The notes beneath the pieces are model-generated. The model was not told where the DNA came from. It made no database searches and saw only the letters and a list, made by a program, of their open reading frames with translations. Position numbers and translations under genes: made by a program. From NCBI RefSeq assembly GCF_010894405.1, contig NZ_JAAIYA010000007.1:62001-126000 (forward strand): a stretch of DNA of 64,000 nucleotides, given 5' to 3'. Positions 17,622 through 29,408 of this stretch are shown here, one piece after another (the first letter of the stretch is position 1; every line of letters begins with the position of its first letter). Source of the DNA: Pyxidicoccus caerfyrddinensis. Lineage in GTDB: Bacteria > Myxococcota > Myxococcia > Myxococcales > Myxococcaceae.

Positions 17622-19082
17622 TCAGATGAGCTCCAGGTAGCGCTCCAGCTCCCAATTCGTGACGGCGCGCTCGTACTGGCGCACCTCCCACTCGCGCGTG
17701 CGCACGAAGTGGTCCACGAAGCCCTCGCCCAGAATCTCCCGCGCGCGCTCGCTGTTCTTGAGCAGCGCCACCGCATCCCGCAGGTTGCGAGGGAGGGGCC
17801 GGGCGTCGGCCTCCGCATACGCGTTGCTGTTGCAGGCCGCGGGCGGCTCCACCTTGTTCTGGATGCCCCACAGGCCCGCGGCCAGGCTCACCGCCATGCC
17901 GATGTACGCGTTCATGTCCGCGGCGAGCTGCCGGTATTCAATCCGCATCGCCTTGGCGTTCTCGCCGATGACGCGGATGGCGGTGGTCCGGTTCTCCAGG
18001 CCCCACGTCGCGGTGGTGGGCGCCCACGTGTTCTCCACGCTGCGCTTGTAGCTGTTGATGGTGGGCCAGTAGAGCGCCGTCAACTCCGGCATCAGCTCGA
18101 GCTGCCCGCCGATGTAGTGCCGCATCATCCGGCTCATGCCGTGCGGCGAGCCCTCCTCGTGGAAGAGGTTCTTCTCGCCCTTCAAGTCCCACAGCGACTG
18201 GTGCACGTGCCCCGAGCACCCCGGCAGCTTCGCGTTCACCTTCGCCATGAAGCACGCGGTGAGGCCGTGGCGGGCGCAGATTTCCTTCACCACCGTCTTG
18301 AAGAGCGCGGCCTTGTCGGCGGACTTCTCGATGTCGTCGTAGCGGATGGCGGCCTCGAAGACGCCCGGGCCCGTCTCCGTGTGGAAGCCCTCGATGTTGA
18401 GCCCGAAAGCGTTGCACCCGTCGATGAGCGCGTGCACCAGTGGCGCGTTCTGCGAGGTGCGCAGCCACGAGTAGCCGAACATGCCCGGCGTCAGCGGCGT
18501 CAGCGACTGGAAGCCCTTCTCCTTCAGGCTCTGCGGCTGCTCCTTGAAGATGAAGAACTCGTACTCGGCGCCGCAGCGGGGCAGGTAGCCCATGTCCCGC
18601 GCGCGCGCCGAAATCTTCTGCAAGAGCTGGCGCGGGCTGGCCTCGAAGGGCGAGCCGTCCGCGTTGACGAAGTCCAGCAGGAAGGCCGCGGTGTCCGGCT
18701 CCCACGGAATGATGCGCCCGGTGGAGGTGTCCACCTTCGCGTGCGCGTCCGGGTAGCCGGTGTGCCAGCCCGTCACCTGGGTGTTGTCGAGCAGCTCGTC
18801 GCTCAAGTCCCAGCCGAAGACGACGTCACAGAAGCCCAGCCCGCTCTTGGCGGCGCTGAGGAACTTCTCCAGGGAGATGTACTTGCCGCGCCAGACGCCG
18901 TCGATGTCGACCGCGCCCACCTTCACCTTCTTCACGCCCTTCTCGTCCAGCCAGCGGCGCAGGGTGTCCGTCCCGTTGTCTTCGCGGGAGACGCTGCCGC
19001 GAGTGTGCTCGCGCTCCTTGGTACGGGCCCTCCGGGCCATGGCTGGATGCGTGAGGACCTTCGCCTTGGGACGCGTCGGCAT
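17622..19082 (-). CDS. Glutamine-synthetase family ligase (gamma-glutamyl amine synthetase-like)
   Basis: 486 aa. GS fold motifs: GAEYEFFIF (metal-binding Glu), GHVHQSLWD, NSYKR and ENRTTAIRV. Sequence and length resemble the PuuA/GlnA-like branch that joins glutamate to amines such as putrescine or ethanolamine more than a primary ammonia-assimilating GlnA. Neighbours are an Fe-ADH immediately downstream and a divergent class I glutamine amidotransferase, the kind of hydrolase that would release the product after oxidation (as PuuD does). Start ATG 19082 has GGAAGGA 8 nt upstream; GTG 19103 is also in frame. Confidence 0.85.
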   Translation of the reverse strand: MPTRPKAKVLTHPAMARRARTKEREHTRGSVSREDNGTDTLRRWLDEKGVKKVKVGAVDIDGVWRGKYISLEKFLSAAKSGLGFCDVVFGWDLSDELLDNTQVTGWHTGYPDAHAKVDTSTGRIIPWEPDTAAFLLDFVNADGSPFEASPRQLLQKISARARDMGYLPRCGAEYEFFIFKEQPQSLKEKGFQSLTPLTPGMFGYSWLRTSQNAPLVHALIDGCNAFGLNIEGFHTETGPGVFEAAIRYDDIEKSADKAALFKTVVKEICARHGLTACFMAKVNAKLPGCSGHVHQSLWDLKGEKNLFHEEGSPHGMSRMMRHYIGGQLELMPELTALYWPTINSYKRSVENTWAPTTATWGLENRTTAIRVIGENAKAMRIEYRQLAADMNAYIGMAVSLAAGLWGIQNKVEPPAACNSNAYAEADARPLPRNLRDAVALLKNSERAREILGEGFVDHFVRTREWEVRQYERAVTNWELERYLELI

Positions 19083-19137
19083 GGATTCATTCCTTCCAGC
19101 CACCGTGCCGGGTGGCCTCGTCGAGCGGGCTGTCGAC

Positions 19138-19156
19138 GTGCAAGATGTGCAACTTG
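19138..19156. promoter_or_regulatory. Repeated GTGCAA, possible regulator site
   Basis: GTGCAA occurs twice, 3 nt apart, then CTTG, giving an overlapping CAAG-N8-CTTG dyad. It lies in the divergent region between the ligase and the amidotransferase. A shared control site is possible; evidence is only the repeat. Confidence 0.25.
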
Positions 19157-19283
19157 AGGGCGGGAAGCCGAGGAGTGAGCGAGCAAGCGTCCATCATCGG
19201 GATGCCCCGGGTCACACAGGCGGCCCCCTCCCAATGCTCAGGAGCGGACACGCGTGGCACGAGACGTTAGGAACGAGGCACGG

Positions 19284-20039
19284 ATGCGGCAACCTGCCGC
19301 GGTGAAGAACGTCCTCTTGCTGAAAGCAGGCGACGCGGCCGAGTCCGTGCGCCTCTCGGTGGGCGACTACGAACGGTGGTTTCTGCAAACCATCGGACTG
19401 TCCGGCTACCGCTTCGACATCCTCCACGTACACCGCGACGCCCCGCTGCCCAAGAGTACGAACGGCTACGACGCGGTGATGATGACGGGCTCTCCCCTGT
19501 CGGTGACACAGCTCGCGCCGTGGATGGAGCGCACCGCGGCCTTCATGGTGGAGGCGGGCGAGCGCGGCACGCCGGTGCTCGGTGTGTGCTTCGGCCAGCA
19601 GCTGCTCGCGCATGCGTACGGCGGCCGCGTGGCCCGCAACCCGAGGGGCCGCGAGACGGGCACCGTGGAGGTGGCCCTCACGGAGGAGGGCCGGAAGGAC
19701 GCCCTCTTCGACGGACTGCCCGAGCGCTTCGCCGTGCAGGCCACCCACGAGGACATCGTCACCCAGCTTCCCGAGGGCGCGCGCGTGCTGGCGGGCAACG
19801 CCAACACCTCCGCGCAGGCGCTGGCCTTCCGGCCAAACGTGCGCGGCGTGCAGTTCCACCCGGAGGCCCCCACGGACGCCATCCGCGCGGTCATCCTGGC
19901 GAGGCAGGAGAGCCTGGACCGCGACGCCGTCGCGCGAGGCGCCGCGCCGGGAGAGCGGGTGCCTCAATTGCTCGCGGGCATCATGCCCACTCCCTCCGGG
20001 AGGCGAATCCTGGTGAACTTCCTCGAGCGCTTCACCTGA
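19284..20039 (+). CDS. Class I glutamine amidotransferase domain protein (possible gamma-glutamyl hydrolase)
   Basis: 251 aa. Nucleophile elbow GVCFGQQLLAHAYGG (catalytic Cys) and QFHPE (catalytic His, with the Glu of the triad) are intact. No synthetase domain is attached, so it acts alone or with a partner. Divergent from the GS-like/Fe-ADH pair, which suggests hydrolysis of a gamma-glutamyl intermediate. ATG at 19284 with GAGG 6 nt upstream is preferred; GTG at 19254 would add ten residues. Confidence 0.85.
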   Translation: MRQPAAVKNVLLLKAGDAAESVRLSVGDYERWFLQTIGLSGYRFDILHVHRDAPLPKSTNGYDAVMMTGSPLSVTQLAPWMERTAAFMVEAGERGTPVLGVCFGQQLLAHAYGGRVARNPRGRETGTVEVALTEEGRKDALFDGLPERFAVQATHEDIVTQLPEGARVLAGNANTSAQALAFRPNVRGVQFHPEAPTDAIRAVILARQESLDRDAVARGAAPGERVPQLLAGIMPTPSGRRILVNFLERFT

Positions 20040-20056
20040 CCCGCCCGAGGCCCCAC

Positions 20057-20569
20057 TTGCCGCGTCCCGCACCTCTGCTCGTCCTCCTCGTCGTCCTCAC
20101 CTCCGCCTGCTCGGGCGGAGACCTGTGCGCCCAGGCCCCGCGCTGCGACGACACGGAGGCCCTCAACTGTGAGACCGCCTGCGCCGTGGGCCCCTGCTCC
20201 ACCGGGCCCACCGTGCAGGACTGTGGAGAAGGCGCCACCTGCACCGTCGTCCCCGGCAACCGCAACGACGCGCGCTTCTACCGCTCGCGCGCGGTGTGCG
20301 CGCTGGAGCTGACGGCCTGCAACCCGGCGGACGCGGGCACTCCCGTGTGCGAGGGCAGCCGCCTGGTGCGAGGCTGCAGCGCCTACCTCCGCGACATCCG
20401 AGTCCCCTGCTCCCAGGCGGGCCTGTACTTCGCGCAGGTGCCGGCGTGCTGCCAGGGCGGCGATGGCGGCACGGACGCGGGGACTCCGGACGGAGGACGC
20501 CCGGACGCCGGTCCGGGGGATGGTGGGATTCCCGACGGTGGTGCCCTCGGGGGCGACGCAGGACGTTGA
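20057..20569 (+). CDS. Cysteine-rich lipoprotein with DGG/DAG tail
   Basis: 170 aa from TTG at 20057 (GAGG upstream), 17 nt after the amidotransferase. Signal with lipobox LTSACS, then a Cys-rich domain (about 12 Cys, for example CDDTEALNCETACAVGPC) and a low-complexity tail of about 35 residues of DGG, DAG and PDGG units. Such Asp-Gly-rich tails recur in myxobacterial lipoproteins. Function unknown. A long upstream extension of the frame overlaps the amidotransferase and is not real. Confidence 0.72.
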   Translation: MPRPAPLLVLLVVLTSACSGGDLCAQAPRCDDTEALNCETACAVGPCSTGPTVQDCGEGATCTVVPGNRNDARFYRSRAVCALELTACNPADAGTPVCEGSRLVRGCSAYLRDIRVPCSQAGLYFAQVPACCQGGDGGTDAGTPDGGRPDAGPGDGGIPDGGALGGDAGR

Positions 20570-20671
20570 GCATTCCTCGTTGCACCACGCCTACGTGGCG
20601 GGCAGGCCGGCACGCGAAGCACACGCTCTCTATCCTGCTCACATGCGGCGCCACGAGGGCCTGGGTGAGAC

Positions 20672-21475
20672 ATGAATCCTCTCGTCTTGCGTTACCGCCG
20701 GTGGAAGCGTCAGCTTCGGGACCTCGCGGGCTATTTGCACCTGGACCCGAACGCCAACCGCGTCGTGCGGCGGACGGACTTCACGGACTGCCCCAAGCCG
20801 GTGCTGCTGCTGTACGGCTTCTTCAGCACCCGGCGCGTCTTCGAGGTGCTGGAGCACCGCCTGCGGCGTGACGGCTACTGCGTCTGGTCCATCCACCTGG
20901 GTGGGGCGCTGGACCGCTTCAACACCTACGGCATCGACGTGCTGGCCAGGAAGGTGCGCGAGAAGGTGGAGCGCATGTACTCGCGCTTCCCCGGCATGGG
21001 GCCGCTCACCATCATCGGCCACTCGAAGGGCGGCCTCATCGGCAGCTACTACGTGAAGCGGCTGGGTGGGGACCAGCGCGTGCGCAGCCTGGTGACGCTG
21101 GGCACGCCGCACCGGGGCTCGCGGCTGGCGTACCTGGGCTGCGCGACGCTGGGCTGGTTCAGCCGCAGCATGTGGCAGCTCACGCCGGTGTCGCCCTTCC
21201 TCAAGCAACTGCGGATGGGGGCCTTCCCGCGAGACGTGCGCCTGGTGTCCCTCTACTCGCGCGAGGACGGAGTGACGCGCTGGCCCTCGGCCGTGGTGGA
21301 CGTGCAGGAGCAACCCAACGTCTTCAACGTGGAGGTGCCCGGCGTGGACCATGGCGAGCTGCTCACCAAACGGGCGGTGTACGAGGTCATCCGCCGCGAG
21401 CTGGCCCTGGGCTATGGCGAGCCCGCGCCGGCCCCGGTGCTGCGCTCGCTGTCGCTGCCGGCCTCCGCGTCCTGA
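20672..21475 (+). CDS. Alpha/beta hydrolase, lipase/PGAP1-like
   Basis: 267 aa. LLLYGFFSTRRVFEVLEHRLRRDGY (oxyanion region), nucleophile elbow GHSKGG, LGTPHRGSRLAYL, and a late VDHGEL supplying the His. No signal peptide. Probably an esterase or lipase on a lipid or acyl substrate. Followed 15 nt later by a small gene, likely one transcript. Confidence 0.85.
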   Translation: MNPLVLRYRRWKRQLRDLAGYLHLDPNANRVVRRTDFTDCPKPVLLLYGFFSTRRVFEVLEHRLRRDGYCVWSIHLGGALDRFNTYGIDVLARKVREKVERMYSRFPGMGPLTIIGHSKGGLIGSYYVKRLGGDQRVRSLVTLGTPHRGSRLAYLGCATLGWFSRSMWQLTPVSPFLKQLRMGAFPRDVRLVSLYSREDGVTRWPSAVVDVQEQPNVFNVEVPGVDHGELLTKRAVYEVIRRELALGYGEPAPAPVLRSLSLPASAS

Positions 21476-21490
21476 GGTAGAGAGGAAGGC

Positions 21491-21949
21491 ATGCCGTCGC
21501 GCTGGGACCACCTCTTCGACCTCAAGCCCGTCACCCTGGTGGACCACCTCCTGGAGGAGGTGGCGAAGCTGCTGGCGAAGGACCTCCAGCAGTGGCCTCC
21601 GCCGGTGGAGGAGCTGGACCTGGACACGGGCGGCAGCTTCGCGCCCCTCTTCACCGAGCCCCGCCCGCGCCCCATGCCGGCCGTCTACACGGAGGCCCTG
21701 CGACTGGCGCGGTGGGAGCTGGCGCACGAGGCGGACGCGTACGACGAATACATGCGCAACAAGCGCTACCTGGAGCGGGGCCTGGGTCCGGACGACCGGC
21801 TGCCGCTGCTGTTCCTCAGTCGTTGGCTCACCGAACAGATGGCGGGCCTGGGCGAGGCCACCGAGGGCCGCGTCAAGCGCAAGCACATGCGGGACTGTCT
21901 GGACCGGCTGGAGGCGAAGCTGCGCCTCGTGGCGGGGCCCAGCGCCTGA
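21491..21949 (+). CDS. Hypothetical protein
   Basis: 152 aa, AGGAAGG directly upstream of ATG. Helical, acidic-basic mixture (KPVTLVDHLLEEVAKLLAKDLQQW; ALRLARWELAHEADAYDEYM), no membrane segment, no recognised family. Sits in tandem with the esterase. Confidence 0.7.
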   Translation: MPSRWDHLFDLKPVTLVDHLLEEVAKLLAKDLQQWPPPVEELDLDTGGSFAPLFTEPRPRPMPAVYTEALRLARWELAHEADAYDEYMRNKRYLERGLGPDDRLPLLFLSRWLTEQMAGLGEATEGRVKRKHMRDCLDRLEAKLRLVAGPSA

Positions 21950-22052
21950 ACCCGCCTGCCCGCCTGCTCCCACGGGGCCGGCTCCGCTGTAGCGCTACAG
22001 CGACTCCGGATTGACGCGGGCGTGACGAGGGGCCGCCGGAGCGCGCCTGCTC

Positions 22053-22081
22053 TTGTCAGGGGAAGGGCACTGCCATAAGCC
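22053..22081 (+). promoter_or_regulatory. Candidate sigma-70 promoter for a leaderless transcript
   Basis: TTGTCA, 17-nt spacer, TAAGCC, then only 6 nt to the ATG at 22088. No Shine-Dalgarno sequence precedes this ATG, which fits a leaderless mRNA. Confidence 0.4.
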
Positions 22082-22087
22082 CGTGCC

Positions 22088-23314
22088 ATGTTGCAGCCCC
22101 TGGACCCTCCTCCCGGCCTCCGCACCCCGACGGCCGAACGACGCAAGCGACTGCTCATCCTGGCGGTGCTGTGGTTGGCCATCGCGGTGGCGCTGGTCAC
22201 CTTCCGCTCGGTGGTGATGCCGTTCGCCGGCGCGGCGCTCATCGCGTACCTCGTGCAGCCGCTCGTCGCGCGCATCACCCGCGTGAAGGTGGCGGGCCGG
22301 ACCGTGCCGCGCTGGGTGGCGATTCTGCTCATCTACGCCGGCTTCTTCGTGGGCGTGTACCTCTTCTTCGTCGCGCTGGTGCCGCAGCTCTACCGCGAGC
22401 TGGCCCGCGTCAGCCGCGACGCCATGGCCTTCGCCAACACGCTCACCCCGGAGCACGTGCAGGAGCTGGCCCAGCGCGGTGAGACGTGGCTCAGCAACCG
22501 GGGCATCCCCGTGGCCCTCTCCACCCGTGCGCTCGAGGGCGCCGACGACGCGGCCCACACGGGGCAGTTCAGCCTCGCGTTGGATTTGGAGCAGCTGCTG
22601 GGCGACACGGTGAAGCGCGCCTCGTCGCTGGTGCGGGAGAACCTGGGCGACATCGTCAACGTGTCGCGCAGCATCGTCGCCGGAGTGGCCGCGGGCGTCT
22701 TCATGCTGTTCTTCGTGCTGATGGTGGGCGCGTTCTTCTCCATCGACGCACAGGCCATCCGCCGCTACGTCGGCACGCTGATTCCGCCCGAGTACACCCA
22801 CGACGCGCGCCAGCTCGTCGAGCGCATCGACCGCTCCCTGTCCGGCGTGGTGCGCGGCCAGGTCACCATCTGCGTCGTCAACGGCACGCTCACCTTCGTG
22901 GGGCTGCTGCTGTTCGGCGTGAAGTTCGCATTCCTGCTGGCCACCATCGCCACGCTCTTCAGCCTCATCCCCATCTTCGGCACCATCCTCAGCTCGGTGC
23001 CCATCGTCCTCATCGCGCTGGCGGATGACTTCCGGAAGGCCCTGGCGATTCTCGCGTGGATTGTCGGCATCCACGCGCTGGAGGCGTACTTCCTCAACCC
23101 GAAAATCATGGGCCAGGCCGCGCACCTGCACCCCGTCATCGTCGCCTTCTCCCTCATCGCCGGGGAGCGGCTCTTCGGACTGGTGGGCGCCCTCTTCGCC
23201 GTGCCCGTCGCCTCCATCCTCGTGGCGTGCTTCGACTACGCGCGCCTCAAGGCCCAGCCGGCGCCCGTGGTGGCAACGGCGGAGGCCGAGGCGACGCGGA
23301 CGCCCGCGGCCTGA
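22088..23314 (+). CDS. AI-2E family (TqsA/PerM) transporter
   Basis: 408 aa, about eight membrane segments in the family layout: paired N-terminal helices, a long soluble helical part (about 90-195), then C-terminal helices including FSLIPIFGTILSSVPIVLIAL and GQAAHLHPVIVAFSLIAGERLFGLVGALFAVPVASILV. Members export small molecules or sodium; an AI-2 role cannot be assumed. A perfect 18-bp palindrome lies at 21985-22002 in the upstream region. Confidence 0.9.
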   Translation: MLQPLDPPPGLRTPTAERRKRLLILAVLWLAIAVALVTFRSVVMPFAGAALIAYLVQPLVARITRVKVAGRTVPRWVAILLIYAGFFVGVYLFFVALVPQLYRELARVSRDAMAFANTLTPEHVQELAQRGETWLSNRGIPVALSTRALEGADDAAHTGQFSLALDLEQLLGDTVKRASSLVRENLGDIVNVSRSIVAGVAAGVFMLFFVLMVGAFFSIDAQAIRRYVGTLIPPEYTHDARQLVERIDRSLSGVVRGQVTICVVNGTLTFVGLLLFGVKFAFLLATIATLFSLIPIFGTILSSVPIVLIALADDFRKALAILAWIVGIHALEAYFLNPKIMGQAAHLHPVIVAFSLIAGERLFGLVGALFAVPVASILVACFDYARLKAQPAPVVATAEAEATRTPAA

Positions 23315-23372
23315 CGAGGGCAAGGCCGGGCCTCAGCTCGGTGAGGCCTCACGCACCGGCGTGACGAGGGCA

Positions 23373-23394
23373 TGGGCCAGGCGCGCCTGGCCCA
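23373..23394. terminator. Perfect 22-bp palindrome between convergent genes
   Basis: TGGGCCAGGCG joined directly to its complement. It lies in the 134-bp gap between the AI-2E transporter and a lipoprotein gene; a second, shorter palindrome (GTGAGGCCTCAC, 23341-23352) is next to it. Probably a bidirectional terminator. Confidence 0.55.
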
Positions 23395-23448
23395 CGGCGG
23401 GCTCGGGACGTCGAGGGCGTGACACACGCCCACCGGCTGCTCAGGCCC

Positions 23449-23775
23449 TCACGGGCTCGAGGTACAGGCGGCGGAGCAGCGCGAGCCTCGGCAGACGGGG
23501 ATGCAGCGGCCACAGTCGATGGAGCCCGCCGGGCAGCCGCCCGTGCATGAGACGCCTCCGCAGCTCGGGCCCTCTTCCGCGTGGGTGACGGCGGTGCCGA
23601 GCCCACAGCAGGCGTCGGCCACGCAGTCGTCATCGCTGTAGCAGGTGGCGCTGGACAGCACCGGCGGAGGGTCCTCCGTCGGCGGGTCCAGGGTGCCCAG
23701 GTCGCACCCTGCCAGGGCTCCGAGTGTCATCCCCACGACAAGGGTGGACAGGCGGACCAGCAGGGGGCGGCGCAT
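23449..23775 (-). CDS. Small cysteine-rich lipoprotein
   Basis: 108 aa. Signal MRRPLLVRLSTLVVGMTLGALAGC with lipobox LAGC, then a 13-Cys mature domain (ATCYSDDDCVADACCG, PSCGGVSCTGGC, IDCGRCIPVCRGSRC), presumably disulfide-rich in the periplasm. Lies 23 nt downstream of rho on the same strand, so may share its transcript; GGAG is 5-6 nt before ATG. Confidence 0.75.
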   Translation of the reverse strand: MRRPLLVRLSTLVVGMTLGALAGCDLGTLDPPTEDPPPVLSSATCYSDDDCVADACCGLGTAVTHAEEGPSCGGVSCTGGCPAGSIDCGRCIPVCRGSRCSAACTSSP

Positions 23776-23798
23776 GGGCGCTCCTTTTTTCCGGTGGC

Positions 23799-25418
23799 TT
23801 ACCGGTTCATCGAGCCGAGGAAGTCGGCGTTCGACGGCGTCGGACGCATGTGCTTGAGCACAAATTCCATCGCGTCAATCGGCGTGAACGGGTGCAGCAC
23901 CTGACGCAGGGCGGTGATGCGCACGAGGTCGCCCGGCGTCAACAGCAGCTCTTCCTTGCGTGTGCCGGACTTGTTGATGTCCAACGTCGGGAAGATGCGC
24001 TTCTCCATCAGCTTCCGGTCCAGGACGATTTCGGAGTTACCGGTGCCCTTGAACTCCTCGAAGATGACTTCGTCCATGCGGCTGCCGGTGTCGATGAGCG
24101 CGGTGCCGATGATGGTCAGCGAGCCGCCCTCCTCGATGTTGCGCGCGGCGCCGAAGAAGCGCTTCGGCTTGTGGAGCGCGTTGGCGTCCACGCCGCCGGA
24201 CAGAATCTTGCCGGACGCGGGCACCACCGTGTTGTAGGCGCGCGCCAGACGCGTAATCGAGTCCAGGAGGATGCAGACGTCGTACTTCTGCTCGACGAGG
24301 CGCTTGGCCTTGTCGATGACCATCTCGGCCACCTGCACGTGCCGCGTGGCGGGCTCGTCGAACGTCGACGACACCACCTCGCCACGCACGCTGCGCTCCA
24401 TGTCCGTGACTTCCTCGGGGCGCTCATCCACGAGCAGCACGATGAGGTACACGTCCGGGTGGTTGCGGCTGATGGCGTGCGCGATGTTCTGCAAGAGCAC
24501 CGTCTTGCCGGCCTTCGGCGGCGCGACGATGAGGCAGCGCTGGCCCAGACCGATGGGGCAGAACATGTCGATGATGCGCGTGGTCATCTCCGACGACTCG
24601 TGCTCCAGCTTGAGCTTGCGCGTCGGATAGAGCGGCGTGAGGTTGTCGAACAGGATGCGCTCGCGCGCCGCGTCCGACATCGGGTCCGCGAAGTTGACCT
24701 TGTCCACCTTCTGGAGCGCGAAGAAGCGCTCGCCCTCGCGGGGCTGGCGGATGGGGCCCGTCACCGTGTCGCCGGGCCGCAGGTTGAAGCGGCGCACCTG
24801 CGACGGGGACACGTAGATGTCGTCCGGGCTGGGCTGGTAGTCGCTGTCCGCGCTGCGCAGGAAGCCGAAGCCGTCGCTCAGGAGCTCCAGCACGCCTTCC
24901 GCGTGGACCTCGAAGCGCTTGTCGGCGATGCCGCCCAGCAGCGCGAAGATGAGGTCCTGCTTCTTCAGGCCCTGGTAGCCCTCGATGCCCGTGTCGTGGG
25001 CCATCTTCGCCAGGTCCGTGATCTTCATCCGCTTCAGGTCGTTCAGCTTGATGACCTGCATCGGCGCGCCGTCACGCGTGACTTCCGTGAAGGCGGGGGC
25101 TTCGGGGGCCTCTGGAGGAGGCGCCAGGGTGGCGGCCGGCTGCTCCTCGTCACCACCGGAGATGCGCGCCTCCTGGATGTCGTCGTCGCGCACGGGGCGC
25201 GAGATGGGGGTGAGTACCGGCCGGGGCGGCTCGGGGGCCGCCGCCGGCTCGGCCGCGACCTCGTCGTCGCGGCGGGTACGCCGGGCACGGACGGGCTTCT
25301 CCGTGTCGTCGCGGTCGGCCGTCTTCGCCGCGCGCTTGCGGCGAGGCTTCTCCACGTCGGCCTCCACGGCGACCTCGGTGGCGGCAACCTTCTCTCTCGA
25401 AGTACGGGCTTTACGCAT
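23799..25418 (-). CDS. rho: Transcription termination factor Rho
   Basis: 539 aa, longer than E. coli Rho (419) because of a basic/acidic disordered N-terminal extension of about 120 residues ([18 protein letters not shown]). Then Rho N-domain ([16 protein letters not shown]), the RNA-binding cold-shock fold ([22 protein letters not shown]), and ATPase with Walker A PPKAGKT, Walker B-type [15 protein letters not shown] and secondary-channel residues. A hexameric RNA helicase. No Shine-Dalgarno precedes the ATG. Confidence 0.97.
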   Translation of the reverse strand: MRKARTSREKVAATEVAVEADVEKPRRKRAAKTADRDDTEKPVRARRTRRDDEVAAEPAAAPEPPRPVLTPISRPVRDDDIQEARISGGDEEQPAATLAPPPEAPEAPAFTEVTRDGAPMQVIKLNDLKRMKITDLAKMAHDTGIEGYQGLKKQDLIFALLGGIADKRFEVHAEGVLELLSDGFGFLRSADSDYQPSPDDIYVSPSQVRRFNLRPGDTVTGPIRQPREGERFFALQKVDKVNFADPMSDAARERILFDNLTPLYPTRKLKLEHESSEMTTRIIDMFCPIGLGQRCLIVAPPKAGKTVLLQNIAHAISRNHPDVYLIVLLVDERPEEVTDMERSVRGEVVSSTFDEPATRHVQVAEMVIDKAKRLVEQKYDVCILLDSITRLARAYNTVVPASGKILSGGVDANALHKPKRFFGAARNIEEGGSLTIIGTALIDTGSRMDEVIFEEFKGTGNSEIVLDRKLMEKRIFPTLDINKSGTRKEELLLTPGDLVRITALRQVLHPFTPIDAMEFVLKHMRPTPSNADFLGSMNR

Positions 25419-28117
<2,699 letters not shown>

Positions 28118-28128
28118 GGCTTGGGTTC

Positions 28129-28419
28129 ATGAGTGGCGGCGCGCGGCGGGTGACGCTGCGAATCGAGGGCAAGGTGCAGGGCGTCTTCTTCCGGGAAAGC
28201 GCCCGCGGCGAAGCCTCGCGCCTGGGCCTCACCGGCTGGGTGCGCAACCGCTCCGACGGCGCCGTGGAGGCCGTGGCGGAGGGTGTGCCCGCCGTGCTGG
28301 AAGAGTTCATCCGGTGGTGTCAACGCGGTCCGCAGCAGGCGCGCGTCACGGACGTGGCGCGCACGGACGGCGAGGCCACCGGCGAGTTCAGTCAATTCAT
28401 CGTGGAGCGCACGTCATGA
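28129..28419 (+). CDS. Acylphosphatase
   Basis: 96 aa. [13 protein letters not shown] (phosphate-binding loop with catalytic Arg) and [17 protein letters not shown] (catalytic Asn) are diagnostic. Hydrolyses acyl phosphates. GTG at 28114 overlapping the ligA stop is an alternative start; ATG 28129 with GAGG upstream gives the usual length. Coupled by ATGA overlap to the next gene. Confidence 0.93.
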   Translation: MSGGARRVTLRIEGKVQGVFFRESARGEASRLGLTGWVRNRSDGAVEAVAEGVPAVLEEFIRWCQRGPQQARVTDVARTDGEATGEFSQFIVERTS

Positions 28420-28859
28420 CGCCCTACGCGCTGGCTTCCCTGCCGGCCATGCTGGGCATCCGGGCCGGGTCCAAGGTCTCCGTCATCAACCCGCCGCGGG
28501 GCTTCGTGCAGAAGCTCAACCCGCTGCCGGATGGGGTGGAGTTCCTCATCACCGCGCAGACAGGCCTGGATGTCATCCTCTTCTTCACCTCGGACGCCCA
28601 GGAATTGGTGCAGCGGTTGCCCGCCCTGGCACGTGCCATGGCGCTCACCGGCGGCATCTGGGTGTGCTGGCCCGGCGGCGAGGGCGTCAAGACGAGCCTC
28701 TCCGAGGACTTCGTCCGCCACGCGGCCCTGGACATCGGCCTGGTGGACAACAAAATCTGCACCATCGACGCCACGTGGACGGGCCTGCGGCTGGTGCGCC
28801 GGCCGCGCGGGCGGCTGGACAAGCCCGAAGGCCGCAAGCAGGCCCCGGCCCAGGCCTGA
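28416..28859 (+). CDS. DUF3052 family protein
   Basis: 147 aa. [36 protein letters not shown] and [22 protein letters not shown] match the DUF3052 layout as remembered. Cytoplasmic, function unknown. ATG overlaps the acylphosphatase stop, so it is the third gene of a ligA transcript. Confidence 0.85.
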   Translation: MTPYALASLPAMLGIRAGSKVSVINPPRGFVQKLNPLPDGVEFLITAQTGLDVILFFTSDAQELVQRLPALARAMALTGGIWVCWPGGEGVKTSLSEDFVRHAALDIGLVDNKICTIDATWTGLRLVRRPRGRLDKPEGRKQAPAQA

Positions 28860-29408
28860 AGCCCGGCCGGGCAGGCGCCCATCATCTGCCAGACAGTGGA
28901 TGGAAGCCGTTTCTCGGCTTTACACCACGGGCAGGGGGTGGAAAACTCTCCGTGTTTCTGGACGTTTGTATGACGCCCCGCGTTGTCGGGGGTCATGTCC
29001 GGTAGGGATTTTGACGGGTTGCGTCTCCGGTCTCCTCCGGGCGCGCCGGCTGCACCGAGGCTCCAGTCGCCCCCCCAAGGTGGCCCCAGACGGGCACCGA
29101 CCGGGTGCGGATAGAAGAGCGGGTGGCCCGCACGTGGTGGAGGGACTCGAGCGCGTGTGAAGACAAGGCCCCGCCCGGTACGGTGCCGGTCGCAATGCGG
29201 GGCGACATGAACTCGGAGGAGCAGGCGGTGGTCCCCTCGGTCCTCGACAGTGCGACACGAACCCTACCCGGACAGTCCGGGCGGGGCCGGTTCGCTGGAG
29301 GTCCGCCGGAGGCCGCCTCTCCCTTCGCAGCGTGCTCGGAGGCGCGGCGTCTTGCCGCCTCCCGTCCGGTGAGGTCCGCCCTACCGCGCGCGCGTGCAGG
29401 ATTCATCC
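28860..29408. other. 549-bp leader/intergenic region upstream of RNase E/G
   Basis: No gene recognised. It starts with a 12-bp palindrome (28861-28872) that may end the ligA transcript. TTTACA at 28919-28924 with 17-nt spacing to AAAACT (28942-28947) is a possible promoter and would give a leader of about 450 nt. E. coli rne has a long autoregulatory leader; a similar device is possible but no specific structure was identified. Confidence 0.4.

Noticed and set aside
21992..22002. GCGCTACAGCG shared with 3415-3425
   Set aside because: An 11-base match at two gene ends in GC-rich DNA may be chance; no further similarity around it.
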